The notes beneath the pieces are model-generated. The model had not been told where the DNA came from. It was given only the letters and a program-made list of their open reading frames with translations, and did no database searches. Shown here one piece after another: positions 16,458 through 27,566 of a stretch of 49,899 nucleotides of DNA (positions are counted from its first letter, which is position 1; every line of letters begins with the position of its first letter). A program made the position numbers and the translations under genes. The stretch is from Thiothrix sp. (GTDB taxonomy: Bacteria; Pseudomonadota; Gammaproteobacteria; Thiotrichales; Thiotrichaceae): the NCBI GenBank assembly GCA_020442915.1, contig JAGRJD010000104.1, positions 5,713 to 55,611 on the forward strand, given 5' to 3'.

Positions 16458-16481
16458 CACCGGCTCGAAGGAGAAACCCTC

Positions 16482-16870
16482 ATGAACGAAACCCGCATTG
16501 CCGTGGCCGAACTGTTCAGGCCCCGCATTGAAGACCGTATCAGGAACACCCTTGCGGACGGCGGCAGCTGTTCCGAATCCGAGCCGTTCGCGCTGCAGGT
16601 CACGGATGACAGCATGGAGCCGGAGTTTGCCAGCGGCTGCATCATCATCATCGATCCCGGTACCGTGGTCCGGGACGGGAGCTTTGTATTTGCCCGCGAC
16701 CCGAAAGACGGGTATATTTTCCGCCGGCTGCGCCTCCTTGACGGGCGCTGTTTTCTTGAGCCCCTGAATGACCTGTATGAAACCGTGGAAATCAGCGGTC
16801 TGGAGCAGGTCGAAGGCGTGATCACCCAGCGGGCCGGAAAACGCCGCTCCTATCACAAATGGTATGACCA

Positions 16871-16874
<4 letters not shown>
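16482..16874 (+). CDS. S24-like (LexA C-terminal fold) protein without DNA-binding domain, catalytic Lys apparently replaced
   Basis: A 130-residue protein resembling the peptidase half of LexA/UmuD/phage repressors. The catalytic Ser motif is present (QVTDDSMEPEF, Ser44, followed by G-x-IIIIDP). The Lys that should lie in a 'VKRL' motif is replaced: the matching stretch is GYIFRRLRL, with Arg81 at that place. There is no helix-turn-helix N-terminus, only a short segment of about 35 residues. AAGGAG precedes the ATG. The stop overlaps the start of the ArsC-like gene (ATGA). It may serve as a sensor or a non-cleaving repressor-like partner; autocleavage seems unlikely if the alignment is right. 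Confidence 0.75.
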
Positions 16875-18384
<1,510 letters not shown>

Positions 18385-18390
18385 AGGCAG

Positions 18391-18837
18391 CTACTTCAGG
18401 GTCTTGCGCGGACGTCCGCGTTTGCGCTTGCCCACCTGGGCCTGTTCCAGTTCGGCCCCGCCCCAGTTGGTCAATACCGCATGAATGTGGTCCGCCACCT
18501 CGTGCAGACGGTTGTCCAGTGCCAGCTGGTAACTGCTTTCCCGCCGCCGCAGCAGCTCAACCTCCTGAGTCAGTGCCGTCACTTCGTGCTGGTATTTTTC
18601 CGTCAGGGCACGCAGTTCGTTTTCCAGCCGGGTGATTTCCCGCTGGAACTCCAGCTTCAGCTGCTTTTTCTCGCTTGCTGCCTGCTGGCGGACTTCGGCC
18701 AGATTGGCCGAGCGCGCACCTTTTGGACGTCCCCGTCTGGGAGCCGTCATTTTTTTGTCGGGCACCTGTTCCGTTTGATTGTCAGCATTGATTGACAAAT
18801 CCGGTGGTTCAAATTGCATGTCCAAAAAATTACTCAC
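18391..18837 (-). CDS. Coiled-coil protein with two AT-hook motifs
   Basis: A 148-residue basic protein. I chose the GTG at 18837 because AAGGCGG stands seven bases before it; a TTG at 18879 and an ATG at 18819 are alternatives. It carries two AT-hooks, RRGRPKG at residues 34-40 and KRGRPRK at 139-145, near opposite ends. Between them lies a long predicted coiled coil (about 48-112) rich in Glu, Leu, Arg and Lys. AT-hooks bind the minor groove of AT-rich DNA; with a coiled coil this suggests a dimeric DNA-bridging or nucleoid-associated protein. It has its own promoter at 18919-18946. I know no named family. Confidence 0.75.
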   Translation of the reverse strand: MSNFLDMQFEPPDLSINADNQTEQVPDKKMTAPRRGRPKGARSANLAEVRQQAASEKKQLKLEFQREITRLENELRALTEKYQHEVTALTQEVELLRRRESSYQLALDNRLHEVADHIHAVLTNWGGAELEQAQVGKRKRGRPRKTLK

Positions 18838-18918
18838 TGAAATTCCGCCTTGCAACGTCCTGATCAACCGGCATGGCAATTAATTAATTATGAATAAATA
18901 TTACACACTCTTTCTTTA

Positions 18919-18946
18919 ATTGTAAAATGCCTGTTTTATCTGTCAA
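18919..18946 (-). promoter_or_regulatory. Sigma-70-type promoter of the AT-hook gene
   Basis: On the minus strand TTGACA (18941-18946) and TACAAT (18919-18924) are separated by 16 bases, a near-ideal sigma-70 promoter. It points at the AT-hook gene and would give a leader of about 70 bases. The surrounding 18870-18960 segment is clearly AT-rich, including TAATTAATTA at 18880-18889, which the gene's own AT-hook product could bind. Confidence 0.65.
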
Positions 18947-19029
18947 CCGGATTTGTCAAAAGCCTTGTCAGGCAGTACCTTACTTGACAACAGACCTGAC
19001 GCATGCGCCTGTATCAATAAACCGGCATT

Positions 19030-21309
19030 ATGCTCAAGAATCAATCGCAGCCGGGAGATTGTGTGAATGCCGATAGTGTGCGATGTTTACGCCCTCAGGA
19101 TTTTCCTTGGAAAAAGACACGCATGTTGGCATCCAGAACGGCGGTTTACCCAGGCTTGGGGGTATGTTGCAGCACCCTGCTGTTATTACCCGCTGCTTAC
19201 GGAGCAGCTGTCTGCCCCGTGGTCAGCACAGCCACCGACGTACCCGCCAGTCTGCAGCGTCGACCGGTTGATCTTGATGCATGGGCTATTTATGTCGAGG
19301 CGGACGAAGCCCTGTTCCGCTACGCCGCTGCCTCCTGGATGCGTGGTGATGTCCACCTCTCGGGCCGGGGCTCGGCAATCAGTGCCGATGAAGTCACCTG
19401 GAACCAGAACAGTGGTGCCGTCAGTGCCCGTGGCAATGTGTACCTGAAAAACGGCAAGTTCGTGCTCCGGAGTCAGGCGGTCGACTACAACCTCAATGAT
19501 GGCAGCGGTGAAATCAGCCAGACCGATTATCTGCTCAACAGCGGGAGCGGACGCGGCAGCAGTGCCCGGCTGGTCCAGCATGCCGGGGGCAGCACCGAAA
19601 TGCACTCGGCCACCTATACCACCTGTCCACCCGGCGTGGACAGCTGGCGCCTTGAGGCCGACCGGATCGTACTGGATCACGAGACCGAACAGGGCAAAGC
19701 CCGCAACGTGCGCCTGAAGTTTATGGACACCACCGTGCTGTACCTGCCCGGCTTCAGCTTCCCCCTGAGCAACCGGCGCAAGTCCGGCCTGCTCACCCCT
19801 GGCATGGGCACCAGCGAAAAAAGCGGTCTGGAACTCGCCGTTCCCTATTACTTCAACCTGGCCCCCAATTACGACCTCACCACCACCCCGCACCTGCTGA
19901 GCAAGCGCGGCATCCAGATCGAAAACGAATTCCGTTACCTGTTCAACCAGCACGAAGGCCAGCTGGATTATGCACTGCTGCCGCATGACAACCAGCGTGA
20001 CGGTGACAGCCGTTATTATTTCAACATTGACCACAACACGCATTTCGCACCGGAACGGACGCTGACCCTCAAGGCTGAAGGGGTATCGGATACCGATTAT
20101 TTCAATGATCTGGGCAGCTCACTGGCCAGCAGCAGCATCGTCACCCTGGAACGTACCCTGGAGTATACCGACAGCAGTCACAACGGCTGGTATTTCTCCG
20201 CCCTGGCCCAGAGTCCCCAGGTGCTGGACAGCAATGCCGAAGCCTATGCCCGGCTGCCACAGCTGAACCTGACTTACGAGCCGGCCACAGACAAAAACGC
20301 CATCCACTGGAAAGCCAGCGCCGAGTACGCCCGCTTCACCCACAGTCAGTCCACCAACGGCCAGCGGGCTGACCTGGCGCTGGAGGCCAGCCGTCGCTAT
20401 GAAAACAGCTACGCTTGGCTGCAACCGGCCATCAAACTGCAGCACACCAGCTACTGGCTGGATCGTGACCAAGACAACCGGATCAGCCGGACCCTGCCGA
20501 CGGCTGCGGTGGACTATGGCCTGATTTTCGAGCGCCCGCTGAAAACCGGCAATCGCATCCAGACCCTTGAGCCGCGTATTTTCTATACTTATACCCCGTT
20601 CCGGAATCAGGACGACATTCCGGTATTCGACAGCTCGGAAAAATCCCTGAGCTACAGCCAGCTGTTTTCCTCCAACCGCTTCACCGGCAAGGACCGGATA
20701 GCCGATGCCAACCGCCTGTCCAGCTCCCTGACCACCCGCATCCAGGACCCGGACAAGGGCCGGGAAGTTTTCCGTGCCAGTATCGGTCAGATGCGGTATT
20801 TTGCTGACCGCAGGGTTACACTGCCGGACAGCAGCATCCAGACCAGTCCGCGTTCGGAGCTGGTACTGGAAACCGCTGGTGAACTGAATGACGCCACACA
20901 CATGACGGCAACCGCCTTTGTCGATACCCGGCAGAAGCAGGTTTCCGCCACCCGGTTGCGCCTCAACTACCGGGATCACAAGGAACGCATCCTCAATCTG
21001 GGTTACAGCAAGCGGGAAGGTGAATACGAGGCAGCCCAGTTTTCCTTCGCCACACCGGTGACAGACACCTGGAAAGCCTTTGGTGCCTATGAAGCCGACC
21101 TTGAAAACGGGCGCATGCTGGAAGTCCTCGGGGGTTTTGAATATGGCGGCTGCTGCTGGAACGGCAGGATGGCGGCCAGAAAATACCTGATATCGGACAA
21201 TCAGACGTATGATGATGCACTGTTTTTGGAACTTGAACTGAAAGGACTGGGTGATTTCGGCAACGGAACCCGTGATCTGCTGAAAAACCGCATTTATGGC
21301 TATGAATAA
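19030..21309 (+). CDS. lptD: LPS-assembly outer membrane protein LptD
   Basis: A protein of up to 759 residues that inserts lipopolysaccharide into the outer leaflet of the outer membrane together with LptE. It contains a signal region (LLLLPAAYGAAVCPVV), an OstA-like beta-jellyroll (about 90-220; SWMRGDVHLSGRGSAISADE, GNVYLKNGKFVLRSQAVDYN) and a C-terminal 26-strand barrel with FSFPLSNRRKSGLLTPGMG and the CCW motif near the end (YGGCCWNGRMAARKYL), supplying the conserved disulfide Cys. The first ATG is at 19030, but the ATG at 19123 or a GTG at 19063 would give a more normal signal peptide. It overlaps surA by 14 bases. Confidence 0.95.
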   Translation: MLKNQSQPGDCVNADSVRCLRPQDFPWKKTRMLASRTAVYPGLGVCCSTLLLLPAAYGAAVCPVVSTATDVPASLQRRPVDLDAWAIYVEADEALFRYAAASWMRGDVHLSGRGSAISADEVTWNQNSGAVSARGNVYLKNGKFVLRSQAVDYNLNDGSGEISQTDYLLNSGSGRGSSARLVQHAGGSTEMHSATYTTCPPGVDSWRLEADRIVLDHETEQGKARNVRLKFMDTTVLYLPGFSFPLSNRRKSGLLTPGMGTSEKSGLELAVPYYFNLAPNYDLTTTPHLLSKRGIQIENEFRYLFNQHEGQLDYALLPHDNQRDGDSRYYFNIDHNTHFAPERTLTLKAEGVSDTDYFNDLGSSLASSSIVTLERTLEYTDSSHNGWYFSALAQSPQVLDSNAEAYARLPQLNLTYEPATDKNAIHWKASAEYARFTHSQSTNGQRADLALEASRRYENSYAWLQPAIKLQHTSYWLDRDQDNRISRTLPTAAVDYGLIFERPLKTGNRIQTLEPRIFYTYTPFRNQDDIPVFDSSEKSLSYSQLFSSNRFTGKDRIADANRLSSSLTTRIQDPDKGREVFRASIGQMRYFADRRVTLPDSSIQTSPRSELVLETAGELNDATHMTATAFVDTRQKQVSATRLRLNYRDHKERILNLGYSKREGEYEAAQFSFATPVTDTWKAFGAYEADLENGRMLEVLGGFEYGGCCWNGRMAARKYLISDNQTYDDALFLELELKGLGDFGNGTRDLLKNRIYGYE

Positions 21310-22603
21310 AACCCGCACTATCCATCTGAAAACGGCAGCGTGCTGCCTGCTGCTGGCCACCCTGCTCGGCCTGCCTGCCCACAGTTTTGCGGCCACCGGC
21401 CTGGACCGGGTGGTTGCCCTGGTCAATGGTGAGCCGTTACTGGCCAGTGACCTGAACCAGCGCATCCTGTTCCTGCGGGCCACCAGCAAGGCTGCCAGCG
21501 AACTCGGCCCTGAAACACTGGCACGTGAGGCCCTGGACGCGCTGATCATGGAACAGCTCCAGCTTCAGTATGCCAAAGCACGTGACCTCAGTGTGCCGCC
21601 GGAGGTGCTGGAACAGGCCCTGGAAAGCATCGCACGCAGAAACAACCTGAGTCCGGACCGGTTCGGGCAGGCCCTGCAGCAGCAGGGACTCAGCCTGGCC
21701 ATCCTGCGCGAGCAGACCCGCCGCAAGCTCCTGACGGATCTGCTGCGCAAAAACATCACCGAAAGCGGCAGCAGGGTCAGCAACCGCGAAATCAGCAACC
21801 TGATACAGCAGGAAAGCGGCAAACTGGCCCAGGGCACCCGTTACCGCCTCCAGCAGGCCATGATCAAGGCTCCCAACGGCTCCCCGGTCCAGGCCGTCAA
21901 TCAGGCCCGTCAGCAGGCCTATGCCCTGCGCCAGCGCGTGCTGCACGGTGAGGATTTTGCCCGCATCACGAATACCGGTGATACCCCGGAATGGCAGGAA
22001 GCCGATGCCCTGCCCGTTGCCGCCAGACGCGCACTGGCACTGCTGCAGCCCGGCGAGGTTTCCGAGGTGGTGCGTGATGCCCAGGGGTTTCATTTCTACA
22101 AGCTGCTGGAACGTCAGGGAGGGGAGCAGACCCTCACCCCGTCCTATCATGTGCGCCACATTCTGGTGGCTACCGGCAAGGCACCGGGTGATGCCGGGGC
22201 AGAAGCGAAAATCCGCGACCTGTACCGCCAGCTGCAACAGGGGGCCGACTTCGCCACCCTGGCGCGCACCCACTCCGATGATCCGGGCAGTGCGGCCAAA
22301 GATGGTGACCTGGGCTGGACCGTCAGGGGCCAGATGGTCGCCCCGTTTGAGCAGGTCATGGTCAGCCAGCCACTGCAGACCGTCAGCCAGCCATTCCAGA
22401 CCCGCTACGGATGGCATATACTCGAAGTCCTTGAACAAAAGAATGTCGACCGGCGCGATGAACAACTGCGCACACAGGTCAGCAGCCAACTGAGTGAACG
22501 CAGGGGGCAGGAACTTTACCTGGCCTGGTTGCAAAGCCTGCGCAACAGCGCCCATATCGATTACCGCCTGCCCCAGGCGCAGGAAAGCACACAACTCCAA
22601 TAA
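21296..22603 (+). CDS. surA: Periplasmic chaperone / peptidyl-prolyl isomerase SurA
   Basis: A 435-residue periplasmic folding factor for outer membrane proteins such as LptD. It has a signal peptide (KTAACCLLLATLLGLPAHSFA), the SurA N-terminal chaperone domain (LDRVVALVNGEPLLASDLNQ, about 30-190) and two parvulin-type PpiC domains (about 190-290 and 300-400). The second carries SYHVRHILVATG, FATLARTHSDDPGSAAKDGD and GWHILEVLE, with most parvulin active-site positions. The start lies inside lptD; a second ATG two codons later is equally possible. pdxA follows after 9 bases, the lptD-surA-pdxA order of E. coli. Confidence 0.95.
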   Translation: MAMNKTRTIHLKTAACCLLLATLLGLPAHSFAATGLDRVVALVNGEPLLASDLNQRILFLRATSKAASELGPETLAREALDALIMEQLQLQYAKARDLSVPPEVLEQALESIARRNNLSPDRFGQALQQQGLSLAILREQTRRKLLTDLLRKNITESGSRVSNREISNLIQQESGKLAQGTRYRLQQAMIKAPNGSPVQAVNQARQQAYALRQRVLHGEDFARITNTGDTPEWQEADALPVAARRALALLQPGEVSEVVRDAQGFHFYKLLERQGGEQTLTPSYHVRHILVATGKAPGDAGAEAKIRDLYRQLQQGADFATLARTHSDDPGSAAKDGDLGWTVRGQMVAPFEQVMVSQPLQTVSQPFQTRYGWHILEVLEQKNVDRRDEQLRTQVSSQLSERRGQELYLAWLQSLRNSAHIDYRLPQAQESTQLQ

Positions 22604-22612
22604 GGCGAAGTC

Positions 22613-23611
22613 ATGAGTAGACGCATACGGCTGGCCCTGACCACCGGAGAACCCGGTGGCATCGGCCCGGATCTGACCCTGATACTGGCCAGTCAGGTCC
22701 ACTGGGCCGCAGACATCATTGCACTGGGCGATCCCGAGGTGTTACGGGCCCGTGCGCGCCTTCTGAAACTGAACATCCGCCTGCGTCCCTACGATCCTGC
22801 AGCCAACCAGCGCCCCTGCCAGCCGGGCGAGCTGTTTTACCTGCCACTCAGCTGCCCGGCCCCGGTGGTTCCCGGTTTACTCGATACCCGCAATGCGCCC
22901 TATGTCCTGGAGATGCTGGACACCGCCACCCGTGGCTGCATGGAGGGCCGGTTTGACGGCATGGTCACGGCCCCGTTGCACAAAGGCATCATCAATGATG
23001 CCGGGGTACCGTTTACCGGTCATACCGAATACCTGGCACGCCTGACCGGCACTCCCCTGACCGTCATGCTGCTGGCCAGCGGCGAAATGCGGGTGGCGCT
23101 GGCCACCACTCACGTCCCGCTGGCAAAGGTCAGCCAGTCGATCACCACTCCACTGCTGCGCCAGGTGCTGGAGATTCTGGATCGGGACATGCGTGACAAG
23201 TTCGGGATTGAAAACCCGCAGATTCTGGTCTGCGGCCTGAATCCACATGCCGGTGAAGGTGGCCATCTGGGCACCGAGGAAATCGACACCATCATTCCCG
23301 CCATCCAGCAGATGCAGCAGCAGGGGCTGAATCTGGTCGGCCCCCTGCCCGCCGATACCCTGTTCACGCCCCGGCACCTCAAGCAGGCCGATGTGGTACT
23401 GGCCATGTACCACGATCAGGGCCTGCCGGTACTGAAATACTCCGGCTTCGGGCATGCGGTCAACATCACGCTGGGTCTGCCGATCGTGCGGACTTCGGTC
23501 GACCATGGCACCGCACTGGATCTGGCCGGAACCGGCAAGGCCGAAACCGGCAGCCTGCAGACCGCCATCCAGGCGGCCTTCATGATCATCCGGGAGCGGA
23601 AGCGGAAGTAG
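22613..23611 (+). CDS. pdxA: 4-hydroxythreonine-4-phosphate dehydrogenase
   Basis: A 332-residue enzyme of pyridoxal phosphate synthesis; it oxidises 4-phosphohydroxythreonine with NAD and a divalent metal. Recognised from TTGEPGGIGPDLTL at the start, MVTAPLHKGIINDAGVPFTG then HTEYLARLT (first metal His), GLNPHAGEGGHLGTEE (second) and MYHDQGLPVLKYSGFGHAVN (third metal His and substrate loop). The end RTSVDHGTALDLAGTGKAE is also diagnostic. Length is normal. It is the third gene of the lptD-surA-pdxA unit; a 118-base gap then precedes rnfA, instead of the ksgA-apaG-apaH genes that follow in E. coli. Confidence 0.96.
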   Translation: MSRRIRLALTTGEPGGIGPDLTLILASQVHWAADIIALGDPEVLRARARLLKLNIRLRPYDPAANQRPCQPGELFYLPLSCPAPVVPGLLDTRNAPYVLEMLDTATRGCMEGRFDGMVTAPLHKGIINDAGVPFTGHTEYLARLTGTPLTVMLLASGEMRVALATTHVPLAKVSQSITTPLLRQVLEILDRDMRDKFGIENPQILVCGLNPHAGEGGHLGTEEIDTIIPAIQQMQQQGLNLVGPLPADTLFTPRHLKQADVVLAMYHDQGLPVLKYSGFGHAVNITLGLPIVRTSVDHGTALDLAGTGKAETGSLQTAIQAAFMIIRERKRK

Positions 23612-23729
23612 GCAATTCCCCCCCGGTTTTTCCGGGAACTGTTGAGTCATTGATTTTTGCCATAGGTTTGACAACCGGGCTGTGGCACAATGCGCAGCTT
23701 GTTGATCTTGGCCAACCGCACGACTCCGA

Positions 23730-24311
23730 ATGACCGATTACCTGCTGATCATTGTGGGCACCGTCTGGGTGAACAATTTCGTCCTGTCCCAGTTTCTGGG
23801 CTTGTGTCCGTTCATGGGCGTCTCCCGCCGTCTGGAAACCGCCATCGGCATGGGGCTGGCGACCACCTTCGTACTGACCCTGTCCTCCATCTCCAGCCAC
23901 CTGCTCAACCACTGGCTGCTGGAGCCTTTGGGGCTGGAATACCTGCGCACGCTCGGCTTCATTCTGGTCATTGCCGCAATTGTCAGTTTCACCGAAATGG
24001 CCATCCGCAAAAACAGTCCGATCCTGTACAACGTGCTGGGGATCTATCTGCCCCTGATCACTACCAACTGTGCCGTGCTGGGCGTGGCCCTGTTGAATGT
24101 GCAGAAATCCCACAGTTTTGTCGAATCGGCCCTGTACGGCATGGGAGCTGCGCTGGGTTTCACGCTGGTCATGGTGCTGTTTGCCGCCATCCGTGAACGC
24201 CTGGCGGCTGCCGACATTCCGGCGGCGTTTCAGGGCAATGCCATCGCCCTGATCACTGCCGGCATCATGGCCCTGGCCTTCATGGGCTTTTCCGGTCTGG
24301 TGAAACACTGA
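23730..24311 (+). CDS. rnfA: Rnf electron transport complex subunit A
   Basis: A 193-residue membrane protein with six predicted helices, one of the two related Rnf membrane subunits. The complex moves electrons between NADH and ferredoxin and couples this to an ion gradient; the E. coli form (Rsx) also keeps SoxR reduced. Family marks are [40 protein letters not shown] and [10 protein letters not shown], where the paired Cys (LGLC, TNC) are thought to hold a Fe-S centre with RnfE. It begins the rnfABCDGE-nth run, linked by TGATG or ATGA overlaps. TTGACA at 23668-23673 could be a -35 element, but I see no good -10. Confidence 0.95.
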   Translation: MTDYLLIIVGTVWVNNFVLSQFLGLCPFMGVSRRLETAIGMGLATTFVLTLSSISSHLLNHWLLEPLGLEYLRTLGFILVIAAIVSFTEMAIRKNSPILYNVLGIYLPLITTNCAVLGVALLNVQKSHSFVESALYGMGAALGFTLVMVLFAAIRERLAAADIPAAFQGNAIALITAGIMALAFMGFSGLVKH

Positions 24312-24865
24312 TGCTGGGCGTGCTGGTCGTGGGCGCACTGGCGCTGGCATTCGGACTGCTGCTGGGCTACGCGGCGCTGCGTTACCGGGTCGACGGTGAT
24401 CCGGTGGCCGATCATATCGACAAGCTCCTGCCCCAGACCCAGTGCGGTCAGTGCACCTTCCCCGGCTGCCGCCCCTATGCCGAAGCCATTGCCGCCGGCG
24501 AGGCCGACATCAACCAGTGCCCGCCCGGTGGCGAAGCTACCGTCAAGGCCATTGCCGAGCTGCTGGGTGTGGAACCCAAACCCGTGAACGCCGAAAACGG
24601 CACCACCAGTGACGTACCCCTGGTAGCCGTGATCGACGAGCAGACCTGTATCGGCTGTACCCTGTGCATCCGCGCCTGTCCGGTTGATGCCATTGTCGGA
24701 ACCAACAAGCGCATGCATACCGTGATCGAATCCGAGTGTACCGGCTGCAAGCTGTGCCTGCCCCCCTGCCCGGTCGACTGCATCACCATGACCCCGCCGG
24801 CAACCACACCCGCCAACTGGAAATGGCCCTACCCCGCGCCACAGGAACAGGAGCAGGCCGCATGA
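24311..24865 (+). CDS. rnfB: Rnf electron transport complex subunit B
   Basis: A 184-residue iron-sulfur subunit. An N-terminal membrane helix (about 3-25) anchors it. A four-Cys cluster motif follows ([20 protein letters not shown], with another Cys at NQCPPGG), and then two classic ferredoxin motifs, [16 protein letters not shown] and [16 protein letters not shown], that bind two [4Fe-4S] clusters. It passes electrons inside the Rnf complex on the cytoplasmic face. Its start overlaps the rnfA stop (TGATG) and its stop overlaps rnfC. Length fits the gammaproteobacterial RnfB. Confidence 0.96.
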   Translation: MLGVLVVGALALAFGLLLGYAALRYRVDGDPVADHIDKLLPQTQCGQCTFPGCRPYAEAIAAGEADINQCPPGGEATVKAIAELLGVEPKPVNAENGTTSDVPLVAVIDEQTCIGCTLCIRACPVDAIVGTNKRMHTVIESECTGCKLCLPPCPVDCITMTPPATTPANWKWPYPAPQEQEQAA

Positions 24866-26550
24866 ACAGGCTGCAGCAGCTGTTCCGCTACCTGTTCCCC
24901 CCGCATGGCCTGACACTCGACGGCCACAAGCAGGTTTCCACCAGCCGGGAGGTCACCACCCTGGCAGCGAGCCAGTGTTCGGTCCTGTACCTACCGCTGC
25001 AGCAGCATGCCGGCAGCAAGGCCCGGCTCAAGGTCGCAGTGGGTGAACGCGTGCTGCGCGGCCAGTGCCTGACCTGGATCGAACCCGGCGTCAGCGTGCC
25101 GGTGCATGCCCCGACTTCAGGCCATGTGCTCGCCATTGAGGCCCGCCCGGTCGCCCACCCCTCCGGCCTGTCCGATACCTGCATCGTGCTCGGGCCGGAT
25201 GGGCTTGATGAGGCCGACCCGCAAGGCCTGCCCCCCCTGCCCGATTACACGCAGCTGGATGATGCCACCCTGCGCTGCCGTATCTGCGAGGCCGGCATTG
25301 TCGGTCTGGGCGGGGCCGTGTTTCCAGCCGCCATCAAGCTCAATGTCAAGCCGGATGTTCCCATCCGCCAGCTGATCATCAACGGGGCCGAATGCGAACC
25401 CTGGATCACCTGTGACGACATGCTGATGCGCACCCGGGCTGACGAAATTCTGGCGGGCGCATCCCTCATGCTGCAGGTTCTGGCCTCCCATGCACCAGAC
25501 GGGAAACTCACCTGCCTGATCGGCATTGAGGACAACAAACCCGAAGCCATTGCCAGCATGCAGACGGCACTTATGGCACTTACCCTACGGGAAGGTCGCA
25601 GCCCCCCCCATACCCTCCGGGTGGTCCCCATTCCGACCCGTTATCCGGCCGGTGGAGAAAAGCAGCTGATCCGGCAGCTGACCGGGCAGGAAGTCCCCAG
25701 CGGCGGGCGTCCGGCAGACATCGGCATGATCTGTCACAATGTCGCCACTGCCCGCGCCATCTACCGTGCCGTTGCCCTGGGTGAACCCCTGATGTCACGC
25801 TATGTCACGGTCACGGGTGACGGCGTGACGGCGCCTGCCAATTTCGAGGTACCGTTCGGCATGCCGGTCGGGGAACTGGTACGCCATGCCGGCGGCATGC
25901 TGGAGCCGGACTGTACCCTGAACATGGGAGGGTCCATGATGGGGATGGCCCTGCACTCGGAGCAGGTACCGGTGGTCAAGGCCACCAACTGCATCCGGGT
26001 CCTGCGCCCGCTACCGGAACAGGCACCGGACATCACCCTGCCCTGTATCCGCTGCGGACGCTGTGCCGAGGCCTGCCCCATGAGCCTGCTGCCCCAGCAG
26101 CTTTTCTGGCATGCTCACGCCCGTGAACTGGAGCAGGCGGAAGCCCTGCACCTGTTTGACTGCATTGAATGCGGCTGCTGCACCCATGTCTGCCCCAGCC
26201 ACATTCCACTGGTCAGTTACTACCGTTTCGCCAAGGCTGATATCCGCAGCAAACGCACAGCCCGCACCCTGGCAGATCAGGCCCGGACCCGACACGAATT
26301 CCGCGAGCAGCGGTTGGAGCGGGCCAGACGTGAACGTGCCGAAAAACTGGCCCGCCACAAGGCTGCCGTGAAGCAGTCTCCGCCGACTGAGCGGAACATC
26401 CCCGACGATAGCGGGACAGCCGGTGTTGCAGCAACCCCACCCCCGGCGGCGGACGATCCGCGCAACGCGGCCATTCAAGCGGCGCTGGAGCGGGCACAGG
26501 CCAGAAAGGCAGCGCTGACACAACAGGAACCACGGGAATCCGGGTCATGA
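24862..26550 (+). CDS. rnfC: Rnf electron transport complex subunit C
   Basis: A 562-residue protein, the NADH-binding subunit with FMN and Fe-S sites. The N-terminal region holds a lipoyl-like domain and [16 protein letters not shown], a flavin/NADH region like that of NuoF. Two [4Fe-4S] motifs follow, [20 protein letters not shown] and [20 protein letters not shown]. The C-terminal 100 residues are a charged coiled-coil tail of Ala/Arg/Glu ([17 protein letters not shown]), shorter than the long repeat tail of E. coli RsxC. I took the ATG overlapping the rnfB stop; the frame stays open upstream inside rnfB. Confidence 0.95.
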   Translation: MNRLQQLFRYLFPPHGLTLDGHKQVSTSREVTTLAASQCSVLYLPLQQHAGSKARLKVAVGERVLRGQCLTWIEPGVSVPVHAPTSGHVLAIEARPVAHPSGLSDTCIVLGPDGLDEADPQGLPPLPDYTQLDDATLRCRICEAGIVGLGGAVFPAAIKLNVKPDVPIRQLIINGAECEPWITCDDMLMRTRADEILAGASLMLQVLASHAPDGKLTCLIGIEDNKPEAIASMQTALMALTLREGRSPPHTLRVVPIPTRYPAGGEKQLIRQLTGQEVPSGGRPADIGMICHNVATARAIYRAVALGEPLMSRYVTVTGDGVTAPANFEVPFGMPVGELVRHAGGMLEPDCTLNMGGSMMGMALHSEQVPVVKATNCIRVLRPLPEQAPDITLPCIRCGRCAEACPMSLLPQQLFWHAHARELEQAEALHLFDCIECGCCTHVCPSHIPLVSYYRFAKADIRSKRTARTLADQARTRHEFREQRLERARRERAEKLARHKAAVKQSPPTERNIPDDSGTAGVAATPPPAADDPRNAAIQAALERAQARKAALTQQEPRESGS

Positions 26551-27566
26551 CTCAAACCACTCCCCCCCGTACCCTGCCCGACGTCGCCACCCTCATGCGT
26601 CAGGTGCTGTATGCCCTGCTGCCGGGGACCGCCCTGCTGCTCTATCTTTACGGTTTCGGCCTGCTCAGCAACCTGATTCTGGCCTGCCTGTGCGCCTGGG
26701 GACTGGAAGCCCTGATGCTGCACCTGCGCCAGCGTCCGCTACCCCCCTTTCTGAGTGACTACAGCGTGATCGTGACCGGCTGGCTGCTGGCCGTATCCCT
26801 CCCGGCCTGTTCGCCTTGGTGGCTGATTCTGATCAGCATGGTCTTTGCCGTGGTGATCGGCAAGCACCTGTATGGCGGACTGGGACAGAACCCCTTCAAC
26901 CCGGCCATGCTCGGCTATGCAGCCGTATTGATTTCCTTTCCACTGGAAATGACCCGCTGGCCGGATCCGGCCCGGACCGGCTTCGATGCTGCCGGCCTTG
27001 ATGCCCTGCTGGCCGGTGTATTCGGCATCGGCTCCTTACACTGGGACAGCCTGAGCGGAGCCACGCCACTGGATCAGGTGCGCATGGCCCTGCACGGCGG
27101 CAAAAGCCTGGTGGATAGCGGCATGCCGCTGTTCAGCTGGCCCCGGACACTGGGCTGGAACCTGCTCAATCTGGCCTGGCTCGGTGGTGGCCTGTGGCTG
27201 CTGTGGCAGCGCGTCATCAGCTGGCACATCCCTGTTGCCCTGCTGGGCAGCCTAACCCTGTTTTCCGGGCTGTTCTGGCTGCTGGACCCAGGCCATTATG
27301 CCTCCCCCCTGTTCCACCTGCTGCAGGGGGCAACCATGCTGGGCGCGTTTTTCATTGCCACCGATCCGGTGACTGCCAGTACCACACCGCTGGGTAAAAT
27401 CCTGTATGCCGGCGGCATCGGTGCCTTCGTGTACATCATTCGCACCTGGGGCGGTTATCCCGATGCCATGGCCTTTGCCGTGCTGATCATGAACATGGCC
27501 GTGCCGTTGCTTGACCATTACACGCAACCCCGCGTCTATGGCCATCGGCACCGGTGGCTGCCATGA
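26547..27566 (+). CDS. rnfD: Rnf electron transport complex subunit D
   Basis: A 339-residue membrane protein with around nine helices, related to NqrB. The covalent FMN attachment motif is present as LSGATPLDQVR, with Thr in S-G-A-T. Other family marks are LGQNPFNPAMLGYAAVLISF and ATDPVTASTTPLGKILYAGG, the latter lying near the ion channel in NqrB-like proteins, and YPDAMAFAVLIMNMAVPLLD close to the end. Coupled by ATGA overlaps to rnfC and rnfG. Confidence 0.96.
   Translation: MTQTTPPRTLPDVATLMRQVLYALLPGTALLLYLYGFGLLSNLILACLCAWGLEALMLHLRQRPLPPFLSDYSVIVTGWLLAVSLPACSPWWLILISMVFAVVIGKHLYGGLGQNPFNPAMLGYAAVLISFPLEMTRWPDPARTGFDAAGLDALLAGVFGIGSLHWDSLSGATPLDQVRMALHGGKSLVDSGMPLFSWPRTLGWNLLNLAWLGGGLWLLWQRVISWHIPVALLGSLTLFSGLFWLLDPGHYASPLFHLLQGATMLGAFFIATDPVTASTTPLGKILYAGGIGAFVYIIRTWGGYPDAMAFAVLIMNMAVPLLDHYTQPRVYGHRHRWLP

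Noticed and set aside
20119..22702. Two long antisense frames opposite lptD, surA and pdxA
   Set aside because: They overlap each other and three well-supported genes, with no starts or domains.
23683..23702. Sigma-54 promoter before rnfA (TGGCAC...)
   Set aside because: TGGCAC is present but the required TTGC element is not at the right distance.
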